From assembly GCA_025642065.1 (NCBI GenBank), contig JAODUP010000321.1, positions 512,501 to 576,500 of the forward strand: a stretch of 64,000 bases of DNA. Direction: 5' to 3'. Of this stretch, positions 29,801-43,300 are shown one piece after another (position 1 is the stretch's first letter; each line of letters starts with the position of its first letter). The DNA is from Paralvinella palmiformis. Lineage: Eukaryota; Annelida; Polychaeta; Terebellida; Alvinellidae. Position numbers and translations under genes: made by a program. The notes under the pieces were generated by a model that searched no databases, was not told where the DNA came from, and saw only the letters and a program-made list of their open reading frames with translations.

Positions 29801-32800
29801 TCAGGTTTTTCCCTAAGCAGAACAAAGGCTACATACCTTAAATCTGATAGGTTAGGTCCATAGTTCAAAAAGTTAGTCAAGGATATTAATGAAAGTGGAA
29901 CTTATTTCACAATTCAGTATGATGAGAACACAACCGGTGAAGAAGCAAATGGATGTAATTGTATGATACTGGTCACACTCCCAAAAAGGAGTCTGTAGTG
30001 CATTTCCTGTCAGCTTCATTTTTCAATAATTCCAAAGCTGTTGATGTTGCTCGTGCATTACTTGATACCCTGAACCAGCCAGACTACAAGATTGATCTTG
30101 GAAAACTCTTGAGTCTGTCGTCTGATGGACCAAATGTCAACAAAGCTGTGTGGAGGATCATTGATGAGCATTTGAAGGCAGAGGATCTTAATGGCCTCCT
30201 TCCTTTTATCCTCTGCAGCCTTCATGTTGCCTATAATGCCTTTTGTTATAAGTTTAAAGAATATGGAAGTGAAGTTGGACCAACTCTGCCTAGACTTGTT
30301 CTATTTGTTCAAGCAGTCATCCTGTAAGTGGGAGCATTTCCTAGAAGTCCTTCAAGAGATGGAACTGGAGAAAAAGTATTCTATTTGATATGTTCAGTCT
30401 CGGTGGCTAACTCTTGGTCCTGTCACAGAAAGAGTCATCAAGCATTATACTGCAGTCTGTGACTACTTCTTGAAACATCCACTATCAAAGAAGCATGAGA
30501 AGAAAGATCATTACCACAAAATATGTGCCTGCTTGAAAAACAAGAACACAATCACCAAGCTTAAACTTGTAGCATCACTGGCCAATATTTTTGCCACTTC
30601 CCTAAAGTTATTCCAGACTGAGGGCCTGTTGTTCATATTCTCCATGATGAATGTTGTTCTCTTGTTAGGAGGGTGTTTGGTAGATATCTAAAGGCAGACA
30701 TGCTCAACAAAAAGATTAAAGAGGTTGATTATAAGAAGCTTCCCAATTCTGAGGTAAAACGTGCTGCTGCTTCAGAAAAGATGCCACAGGAGATAGAGAT
30801 CAAGGCGATGAGAGAATGTTATGTCACCATCTCCAGCTATCTCACCAGCCACTTGCCCACTGATGATGATATCCTGAAGCAACAAGACGACTGAAGAAAC
30901 TCATTGCAGCTGTTCCTCATATTCTAACTGACATAGAGGTGGATTCCGCATTGGAGGAGTGGATAGTATATACACACGAAGATATACCTGACAACTGGTA
31001 CTTGAAGGAGTGCATCTGCCAAATACACGAAGAAAAAAGATGAAGAACAGAGACAATGATTGGAGGGGGAAAGAGATAAGGCATGAGTAGACAAAGACAG
31101 GCAAGAAGCTGGTGAATCTCCGGAGAAACTGAATCAAGGCAAGAAGAGCATGTCATTAAAAGAAAAAGGAGTCAGAGAGAAGGAGAAAAAATTGGCAAAA
31201 CCTATTTGCAGAGAGTAACAGTCATCTCGCAAAAACTATTATTGATAAGAATTTTACAGAGGCATCAGTAGCTCAATTAATGCTTGATGCTGCTAAATCA
31301 AAAATAGATTCTGGCCAGAAACAACTACGCTGTAAACAAGAAAAGCGGATGTATGTCAATGATAAGAAGAGGAAGTTAATCAGCAACTATAAGAAGAAGC
31401 TGAATAAAATTAAGTCATAGATTAGAATCCTCAGAGAATTGTTTATTAGAGTTGATGTAGTTGTTGTATTATGTAAATGAGTGAATGTATATTTTATTCA
31501 AGTCGTGTCAGCATTACGCACGATTTATTTTTATGCTATTATTTATGTCATACTCTCAATATTTAGAATATGTCATATTTTTCATAATTTGTTCTATTTA
31601 ATTTTAATGTATTATTTCTGATTGTATTGTAAATATGTTTTTCAATAAATATATTACAGGAGATGACAGGCACCCTCTTTAGCCAACCGTTCCAATTGAA
31701 GAAAGCTAACTAAACATCACCCAATTTAGATCAATGGTGGTAAGGCCATTAAATAGTGAGTATATACATTATCAATTATATATCAGCTAATAAAACAAAA
31801 CAGGGTTACAAATGAACAATAACTAGCAGTGAATTTATTTAAATTTTCAGATCACTCTGAAGACTGTAATGTTGTTAGACTATTGTACATGTCCTGAACC
31901 CCCACCAAACAAACATAGTGCTGCAAATATTGCATTTAACAACCTTCAAAATCCCTACTTTTTCTGTGAACTTTCCATATTTTTATCCCTACTTTTTCAT
32001 CGAAGATATCCCTAATTTATCCCTAGTTTTTGTCTTTGGGTAGGTGGCAGGCCTGCTGTAGTTGAAACAAGGAGTCTTAGACTATTTGGATGTCTCCCAA
32101 ATCAGGGCCTGATTACAGTTGATTACCCTGAAACTGATATCATTTATACTTTTGATACCAACGTCAGAAATGTTGAAAATATATGCTAGAATATGGTAGA
32201 CATATAATTCATGAGAACTTCATTACTTAGTCTGAAAGACAACAGATCATTACCACCTGAGTTCGAATCTTCGGATGGGCATATCTAAAGGGTGTTTCAT
32301 CTTTGACTTCGATGTGCACAAAAGTGGCTGTAAAACATCAATCATCCTCAAAACCATATCATGAATATTGTCATTCATTCTATTAGTAAGTAAAAAATGC
32401 ATGTGTCTAAACATTGTATAATGGCAATCAGGTGATTTCATTGATTTTTGCCGATAAATTCAAACTTTATGTCTTTTGAGCTGTTAATATTATTTTAGCC
32501 TTCATTATGAATCTTACTTTGTAATATTCATTTAAATGTTCATAGTCATAATAGAAAGCTTGAAAACATTTGGCTCTGACTGTATATCTCAGTGTGCCTG
32601 TTTACTATTTATTTAATAAAGATATATCTGAAGGTGATTTAAAGGGACAGTCCACCCTCAGAAAACATTTCTTAAATATTTAATGCTTAGAACAGTAACA
32701 AAAAATTCCACAATGATAATCACAGAATATACCTGATAGCATAGACATAGGGAAATAATCCAAATTACTGGAGGGCCGCCATTATGGCTGCACCAGAAGA

Positions 32801-35666
32801 CAGGAAGGAGAAAACTGAAATGCTCTGACGCTCTCTAGACTGACACAGATTATAGTTTCTCTTGAGCATTCATTTCTAAGTTATTTTGATTCATCTTCCT
32901 CTTGTAAGGTTCCTTCTGGCTCAAACTGATATGGTTGAATGTCATTCATGACGTAATTTTAACAAGATAATTGTATCATGTTTTGGAATCATTCTTTGCT
33001 CACACTTGTTTACATGCTTTTGTATGGGGTCTACAGACTTCAGGTAAACCGGATGTGTTGAAGTGACGTCAGCATTCAGGAGCTTCCAGTCTCTGTCAAG
33101 CTTCAAAATGGTGATGCCCAGAGACCATTAAAAGTCAATTAATCAGCACTTTGAACTAGATTATTTAATATGTGGGTGATCGTTTACACATTTTGACATT
33201 ATTTATGATATTTGTGAGTATAGCTGTATTAGTTCTGAAAATTTGAAATGAAGGTGGACTATCCCTTTAGTAAAATGACATTACTAGCATGGGGACATTC
33301 AGAGGCACTCTACGCTGACATCCTTAGATAGATAAGTTTATTAGAATAAGTTTGAGCTTTCAAAACTTCCTGATCTACTCTGGTTGTGCTCAGCTAACGA
33401 TTTTATAAATATATGTATATCTTTTTAAGAGGCTGTCAAAAATCATCATTTGGCCATCGTCAGAGCACTAACAGCTGCAAGATGTGATGTAAACATAACT
33501 GAAGTGGAGAATAGACAGGCACCGATCCATGCAGCTGTCAGAATAGGTAATTATAAAAGGTGTTAGTTTCAGGTATAAATATCAGGATTTATGTGGTTTG
33601 TACTTAGGCTTATGGATTGTAAACTGGCCATTTTGGTTGTAAAAACTAGTAATTCAACTATTGTATGATTCTGCTAAGGTCATGCCTCTTTTTATTGATT
33701 TTCTTTAGGAAATATTATAACTATTTAATGCTGAACAAATCTAGTTAACAATAGTATTGTTAATAGTAATGTACAATAGGTATATTAAATGGGTGTTTAT
33801 ATGTTTCATATGTGTACAATAGTGGGTTTTTATTAACAGACAGTCTTTTAAATAAATACTTTTTACAGCCAATCAATTTGATATCATTTATTTTACACAG
33901 ATCATCATTCCCACACATTTGTTGGTATTTGTAATAATCAACTTATTTTATCATGGAATCCCTATAGTGTCCAAGCAGACATACACAATCCCTATAGTGT
34001 CCAAACAGACATACACAATCCCTATAGTGTCCAAACAGACATACACAATCCCTATAGTGTCCAAACAGACATACACAATCCCTATAGTGTCCAAACAGAC
34101 ATACACAATCCCTATAGTGTCCAAACAGACATACACAATCCCTATAGTGTCCAAACAGACATACACAATCCCTATAGTGTCCAAACAGACATACACAATC
34201 CCTATAGTGTCCAAACAGACATACACAATCCCTATAGTGTCCAAACAGACATACACAATCCCTATAGTGTCCAAACAGACATACACAATCCCTATAGTGT
34301 CCAAACAGACATACACAATCCCTATAGTGTCCAAACAGACATACACATATATCATTATCTCTCATTAGACAATGTTTGTACAGTTGACTGAGAGATGTCT
34401 ATTCTGATGTTAATAACAAGACATAAATAAATAATGTTAATTATGGTTTGTTGTCCCTCGGTGTGGTCAATTACTGGAACACATGATGGATTATAATTAG
34501 CTAGAATTACATAGAGTTGATAAAGAAACCGTATTTGTTCCTTTTAGGTCGTGAAGTGTAAATACATAAAGTCATTTACACTAACCTTGGCTTAAAGTCC
34601 CTAGTTTATTAGTATTATATAAAAAATATTGGTAATAATATTAATAGAACAAAAATTAAAACATGTTATTTAATTTTGCCATCTGATGTGTTTTTTATTT
34701 GAAAAAGCGACCCAGTTTTTTGGACCCAAAGATATGTTTACCGATATGGTAGAGACACTTATTAATGCTGGTTGTGACCTTGACCTTGGTGATAAATCTG
34801 GATATACTCCACTTTATCAGGCTGCCTTTGGAGGGGAAGTTGGTAAGTGTTACAGTGGGTGTGGGTGGGTGTGTGTGCAATTCATATACAAGACAAATTC
34901 ATTTCACTTGTTTAGCTCCTATGGGAGTGAGCATTCATATTGTTTTACAGTATAAAAAATATTGCATCATCTGAATATCTGTGATTTGTCATCTTACAGA
35001 TATTGTTTCGCTTCTGTTGAAACACAGCTGCTCAGTAGACAGCCGAACATCAAATGGCAACACAGTACTGCATGCTTCAGCTTTTGGTAACAAATTGGAA
35101 ATTGTTAAAATGCTGCTAGATGCAGGTAGGAAAATGAGAAACAGTCATTCTTTAAATGTCATCATTGTAAACATTGAAAGAGAAAGGATTTATGTCCAAT
35201 ATTCATTTAGAAGTCACATAGAGACATCTGAGACTTAACATGTTTTTTTCTATAAGGTGATATGTTATATATAGCTAGAATTGTAGGAGAGTAATGCTTT
35301 CTTTCATTGAATTTATTAATTCAAGACAGGCTTGATGTTGATTTGTTACATTTTTGAGTGAAAGTTAGAAATATATTGGACTGATTTGTTAAGTTGTGTT
35401 TTTAATTTTCTGCACACCACATAAACACGTTTTCCTAGTAAGTCAGTATTGATACATTACCTTGCTGTGTTATACTTTTCAGGATGTAATGTCAACACGC
35501 CCAATGACAATAATGAACTACCTCTGTACACGGCGGTGGATTTCAGAGCAAAGTCCGAGGTTTGTTTTGTTGTTGACTTCAGTTTATAATCCATTATATT
35601 ATTATATTTGGTAAACATTTTAATCATTATTACAGCTTTCAATGAACTGTTTTCGCAGGAAATTAA

Positions 35667-35713
<47 letters not shown>

Positions 35714-38700
35714 ATGTATATATTTATTTATTAAGCCTGTATTGTGAAGACTTGTTTGTTTGTTTTTTCAGTTATATCATTCACTATTACCAGATGCTCT
35801 AATTTGCTGAGAATTCTTTCACCTATCTCAGGGACTCCCAAAAAACTCAATGATTAAAGCATTGCACTGCAAACCTCTAGGTTGTGGGTTCAAATCCAAT
35901 TCATACCTGTGTTTGTGGGATGTTCTCCTAGGAAGTTATCCCTCAGCCATATATCCTGAGTTTGACAGCACTGAGGCTAAACAATCCACTCACTCACTTA
36001 CTTACTCACTTTCATATATCCTAGTAGTCACGTCACATTTAACTTTAGAGTAGTTTGAATCAAATTGGATATGAATATATAATTGAAAGCAATCGATTTT
36101 TTTTATTATTTGAAAACTTGTTCTTGAATTTGTTTATCATTTTATCCCAGATTTATTTTATTCATTATTGTTATTATCCCAAACTTATAAAGTGCTCTTT
36201 TCATACTTAAAGCTTGTTCAAAAGCGCTGTACATAAACTTATAGAAAAAAACATATATATAAGATATAACAAATATAATACAATTATTTCATAACAATAT
36301 ATGTATAAAGTTTGTGAGATTTGTTTCTTTAGGGAGTTGCCCATCAGCCATAAGTCACAGGTGTGACCATCACTGATTCTAAAAAATTCAACAACAACAA
36401 ACCCAGATTTTATTAACTTATTTGTTTACAAGGCAGGACTGAGCCAGGACAGTCTCATTGACTTAAAACTCACCTGTCCTACTTACTGCAGCCTAATAAG
36501 GGGCGGGGTGTGAATGAGCTCATTCAATGCTTATTTCTATATTTATTTGGTGAAATTGTCATGCACCAGGTATCTTGGTGTAGGCATATCTGAAGGGTGT
36601 TTCATCTTTGACTTCGCTTCAATACCATCAATCATCATCATAAATCATCATCATCATCCATCGGGTACTCACTGCGTCACTCACTCACTGATGAAGAGTA
36701 GATACTCTTAAGTACTATAATACACAGATTATAACTATGTAATGTAGGGTGCCCAGATAACAGAGTGGTTAGAGTACAGCACTGCAAACCATTGGGTCAG
36801 GGTTTTGAATCAAACCATGTTATCTGTGTTTGTGGGATTTTTCCCTAGAGAATTGTGTCTCTCAGGTGTGACTGGAGCCAAGATTAAATAAATTACCCAT
36901 ACCAACTACATAATGTTAATTATTATTATAAACAGGTCTCTATTTTGACATAATTACAGTCTTTGGGGCTGGAATTCCTACATTTACTGATTTTCCTAAT
37001 GATAATAGAGTGACGTGGTTAGTTTTGATTCTGTTGCAACTACAGTACAGCTGAAAGTTCATTTGATTTGTATAGTTTAGTTTATTTTAATGATAAGTTT
37101 TCAATCAATTTAGGGCTATCCCAATCATGGCATAGTCAGATAGCTATTAACATTTGTTGATCATTGTCTGTAATGTGATCAGTAATCAGTTACCTGGAAT
37201 ATTAATTGTTTACTAATAACTGAACACCTATAGAACATTGTATGGTTAATGGACATACATTGTTGATGCGGAATATAAGCCTGTTATGTTTTGTTTGTAT
37301 ATCCATCGTATTACAGATTATCAGTTATATAGAGAATGACCTTGTTATGTTTTGTTTGTATATCCATCGTATTACAGATTATCAGTTATATAGAGAATGA
37401 CCTTGTTATGTTTTGTTTGTATATCCATCGTATTACAGATTATCAGTTATATAGAGAATGACCTTGTTATGTTTTGTTTGTATATCCATCGTATTACAGA
37501 TTATCAGTTATATAGAGAATGACCTTGTTATGTTTTGTTTGTATATCCATCGTATTACAGATTATCAGTTATATAGAGAATGACCTTGTTATGTTTTGTT
37601 CTGTATATCCATCGTATTACAGATTATCAGTTATATAGAGAATGACCTTGTTATGTTTTGTTTGTATATCCATCGTATTACAGATTATCAGTTATATAGA
37701 GAATGACCTTGTTATGTTTTGTTTGTATATCCATCGTATTACAGATTATCAGTTATATAGAGAATGACCTTGTTATGTTTTGTTTGTATATCCGTCGTAT
37801 TACAGATTATCAGTTATATAGAGAATGACCTTGTTATGTTTTGTTTGTATATCCATCGTATTACAGATTATCAGTTATATAGAGAATGACCTTGTTATGT
37901 TTTGTTTGTATATCCATCGTATTACAGATTATCAGTTATATAGAGAATGACCTTGTTATGTTTGTTCTGTATATCCATCGTATTACAGATTATCAGTTAT
38001 ATAGAGAATGACCTTGTTATGTTTTGTTTGTATATCCATCGTATTACAGATTATCAGTTATATAGAGAATGACCTTGTTATGTTTTGTTTGTATATCCAT
38101 CGTATTACAGATTATCAGTTATATAGAGAATGACCTTGTTATGTTTTGTTTGTATATCCATCGTATTACAGATTATCAGTTATATAGAGAATGACCTTGT
38201 TATGTTTTGTTTGTATATCCATCGTATTACAGATTATCAGTTATATAGAGAATGACCTTGTTATGTTTTGTTTGTATATCCATCGTATTACAGATTATCA
38301 GTTATATAGAGAATGACCTTGTTATGTTTTGTTTGTATATCCATCGTATTACAGATTATCAGTTATATAGAGAATGACCTTGTTATGTTTGTTCTGTATA
38401 TCCATCGTATTACAGATTATATTGTTTTGTTTTGTTTATATTGTAGCGGGCATTAATGAGGTCCCTTTTTTGTTATGTTTGTGTCTTGTTTTTTTATCCC
38501 AAATTCCGTTTTTACAGATCTATTAAGCTGAGGTTCTTTCTTATGCCTCAGATATCACGATTTACAGCAGTAGCATCCATTAAGCTGAGGTTCTTTCTTA
38601 TGCCTCAAATATCACGATTTACAGCAGTAGCATCCATTAAGCTGAGGTTCTTTCTTATGCCTCAAATATCACGATTTACAGCAGTAGCATCCATTAAGCT

Positions 38701-40354
38701 GAGGTTCTTTCTTATGCCTCAGATATCACGATTTACAGCAGTAATATAAGCTGAGTTCTTCTTATGTAAAACAATTTAGCAGTAGCACCATTAAGCTATT
38801 CTTTCTTAGTAGATATCACGATTTACAGCAGTAGCATCCATTAAGCTGAGGTTCTTTCTTATGCCTCAAATATCACGATTTACAGCAGTAGCATCCATTA
38901 AGCTGAGGTTCTTTCTTATGCCTCAAATATCACGATTTACAGCAGTAGCATCCATTAAGCTGAGGTTCTTTCTTATGCCTCAAATATCACGATTTACAGC
39001 AGTAGCATCCATTAAGCTGAGGTTCTTTCTTATGCCTCAAATATCACGATTTACAGCAGTAGCATCCATTAAGCTGAGGTTCTTTCTTATGCCTCAGATA
39101 TCACGATTTACAGCAGTAGCATCCATTAAGCTGAGGTTCTTTCTTATGCCTCAGATATCACGATTTACAGCAGTAGCATCCATTAAGCTGAGGTTCTTTC
39201 TTATGCCTCAAATATCACGATTTACAGCAGTAGCATCCATTAAGCTGACTTAACAGTCTCAGTATTTTCAGGTGATACTCAGCATTTTGAGGGCAGTCAA
39301 TAGCAAAGAAACATCATTGAACATCATGCTTGTAAACCAGAAAGTGTTGTCATGGGAACAGTGAAAAGTATTTAAAAGACAAGATCGTGTTGTGAAACAA
39401 TGATCAAATTACTTAAATAAATGATTTAAAATGAAATTTTTGTTTTCAGTAATCCTATATTAGTATCACAATGATAAACGTGCTCTTCTATGAAACAAAG
39501 ATGTCTATGCCACCAAAAGCTTAACAAATGAGAAGCTGCCTTCAAATTAAAAGTTGTGAAATGCACTACTGAGTCCAACAACAGTAATGTAGGAAGAGTT
39601 CGTGGTGTAAATGAAAAACAAGTGAGAGAATGATGAAAACAAGAGGTCACCTTGAAAATATTCCAAGAACCCACAAAGCTAATAAAACCAACTCGCTGAA
39701 GTGGCCACTATTAGAGCATGATGTATTGAGATGGGTCGACCAATGATACATCTGATGGCACTGAGATGTAAACATAAAGAAATATGAAAAGACTTCAAAA
39801 CTACCCTAGGCTTTTGTTCTAGGTTTAATCTCCTGCTCAGAGTTAAAACCAAGATGGCACAGAAATTACCCGGGGATCTAGAAAATAAAATTGTGAACTT
39901 TTACTGCTACATAATAAGAACCAGGCAATGTTGGAAGTACCCGTTTTCCCTCATCGGAAATATGGACGAGATGCCAGTGTACTTCGACCAGTCTGGAAAT
40001 CAATCAGAACGGTAAAAAACGTATTTGTGGGGAAGACAGGTCATTAGAAACAGCAATTCACCATAGTACTGGCTTGTATGGCTGATGGCAGTAAACTACC
40101 CCTGATGCTAGCAGCGATGGTGTTATTCAAGAGAAAAACCCTGCTGAAGATAGAGATATAGAGATGGCTGCTAATACCCTGAAATTTCTTCTCCCGGTGA
40201 CTGGATTTCTTGACATTGAAATAACAATGGCCATTAAGCTGACTTTCCAAAAATAAGGGTAAAGGTATTGACTCAAAGTATTGGCTTAATGGTTGGGACC
40301 TACAGTATCTGTCTTATAGATTGTGACTAATATAGAGTACAACCTTGTTATGTT

Positions 40355-40390
<36 letters not shown>

Positions 40391-43300
40391 GTCGTATTAC
40401 AGATTGTCCACCAACTGTTGCTGGCTGGTAGTAGAACAGATCTCTGTCAGAAATGTTCAGGACAGTCGCCTTTATTTGCTGCCATTAATACTGATTACAC
40501 AGAAGCTGTAGATTTACTTATTGAAGCAGGTCAGTGTTACTGCTGTAGATGGGAATGATGATGATGATACTGGAAGATTTGTGTCTTTTGGTAGAGGTAG
40601 ACAGATTTATAAAAATGATAAAACCTGTGACCATGCCTTTATTACAAGTAATTTAAAATACACTCACAAATACATACATATGTAAGCATGCATACACATA
40701 CCAATCCATATATGCAGATTAAATAAAGAAACAGACACAGTTTACACACCAATTAGAAATAAAAAAGTCAAAACAATTAATTATTAAAACATCACACACC
40801 TTGAGTAAAAATATAGTTTTTTCACACACTATATATAGAACGTGCCCTCTCTCCTTTTCCATTATAAGCTGTGGTCTAAAATTGAGAAAGGTTCTGCATT
40901 TAATGACCAGCTATCACCGTCTATAGATGGGCCAGTGTTAAAAGTCTGAGTTGGCACTCATTTATCATGCTCTCTTTGATAGGTTTCTACAATTTCAGGT
41001 GCTGCTGTGAATGAGCCAAATGTTGGAGGTGACACACCGCTGTGGGTGGCCTGTAATAGGGGCAATCTAACCATAGTGAAACATTTACTGCGACAGCCTG
41101 GGATCGATATTGATGCCGGCATATCACACATACCACTGCATGCTGCAGCTGTACATGGGCATTATGATATAGCTGAGACTTTACTTAAAGCTGGTGCTGA
41201 TGTGAATAAGGTGAGTACATGAAATACTAATGTATTTTTTGTATTTACATATATAACTGTTCCCACACATAGAGAGTAGTTACATTTGCCTATTGGTACC
41301 TTTGTTATATAATATTGTTTCCACAACAAAAAGGACTTAACAATACACAGCCAAAAGTTACTATCATACTGTGTCATTTTAATAATCACTGATCAGGTAA
41401 TGGATAGTAGATTGTATTTTATGAAGAAAATATCATTTCCTAATAAACCACACAAACTAGGAGTCAAGTTGTGTTTTTGTCACTGGCATTATAATTAATC
41501 TATATCAATTTATTTTATTTAGGCCTGGACAATATATATGTTTTTTTTCCCCGATTTTGGCGCTGTACCTCATAAATTCATGTAGAAAATGCTGAACCAT
41601 AAACCTCTTTTATTATTCACTAATAGCATTGTCACATGGGTGTGTATGAGTCTAATACATTCATCTAAATTGCACATACACACATATTAACTATTTAATA
41701 TGAACAATACTATAATTGTTTAATTTGAAAACTTAACTCATTAATATACAAAGAATATACTTATTCAAACAAATTCACATGCTATCACTCCCAACAGCGT
41801 ATTCAAAAACAAATAACAAATAAACATAGCATCTCCAACTTATTAATGAATGCTACTCCTGTTTCAGACTCACAAATCTCTCTCTAACAGTATATAACCA
41901 ACTCCTGTTTCCCTCACAAATCTCTCTCTAACAGTATATAACCAACTCCTGTTTCACTCACAAATCTCTCTCTAAAAGGATACAACCAACTCCTGTTTCA
42001 CTCACAAATCTCTCTCTAACAGTATATAACCAACTCCTGTTTCACTCACAAATCTCTCTCTAAAGGGATACAATCAACTCCTGTTTCCCTCACAAATCTC
42101 TCTCTAAAAGGATACAACCAACTCCTGTTTCGCTCACAAATCTCTCTCTAAAAGGATACAACCAACTCCTGTTTCGCTCACAAATCTCTCTATAAAAGGA
42201 TATAACCAACTCCTGTTTCACACACAAATCTCTCTAAAAGGATCCAACCAACTCCTGTTTCACACTCACAAATCTCTCTCTAGCAGGATACAATCAACTC
42301 CTGTTTCACACTCACAAATCTCTCTCTAAAAGGATATAACCAACTCCTGTTTCATTCACAAATCTCTCTCTAAAAGGATCCAACCAACTCCTGTTTCACA
42401 CTCACAAATCTCTCTCTAGCAGGATACAATCAACTCCTGTTTCACACTCACAAATCTCTCTCTAAAAGGATACAACCAACTCCTGTTTCATTCACAAATC
42501 TCTCTCTAAAAGGATACAATCAACTCCTGTTTCAGACTCACCAACTGCAATCCCTTCACCAATCAATGATGACAGTATAATTATTGTTCCCAAGTAAATC
42601 TGTTTTCACCACATAGTTTTCTTGCTTTTATTATTACCGCTACACTGCCAATCGACGCTAATGTCTCTCTTTAAAAGGCCTGCGTGTGCGATAACTTCTA
42701 CACACACACACACACAAACTAGCATTTTTAAATACAAACCATAACATTATTTTAAAGGTAATACGAACAACAAACTGTTCTCACAAAGGAACAAACCATA
42801 ATATTATTTTATATATAATATAAATGATAAACCATTCTCACAAAGTGACAAACCATAATATTATTTTAAATGGGCTGTAACAATCCCAACATTGAAATTT
42901 GTAACAGACCACGTAAATATCTACCCACATACTAATGTATCGTTTATTCCCAAGTTTGAAACGGGTAACTGCCTTGATACTCACTACCTCAAAGAAATAT
43001 TGCCACAATACCTATACTAATGGCATTGATATCCCTGAAATACATGGCTTGTGTGTGGGGGTAATAATTTATGTAATAATTATTATATTAATATTTTGCT
43101 ATGTGTGTGTGTGTGCTATTCAAATAAGGTAAGCTTCTATTAATTTTATTGTGGCAAAGATGAATATTTTGATATGCTGTTCCTGGTATGTATATAAAAG
43201 TTATAGTATGTGATGTCTTTTTTTTGTGTAGTTTAAATAAACAAATTATTCTTTTTGCCAACTTCCTCTTTCATACATTAACTAGTATATTTATTAGAAT

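Noticed and set aside
33919..34368. Open frames on both strands with a ten-residue repeat (for example IPIVSKQTYT)
   Set aside because: The 30-bp minisatellite keeps all frames open. It lies in an intron and has no start or splice context of its own.
38456..39253. Frames with a 19-residue repeat (SIKLRFFLMPQISRFTAVA)
   Set aside because: A consequence of a 57-bp tandem unit. The array is interrupted by a damaged stretch that breaks the frame.
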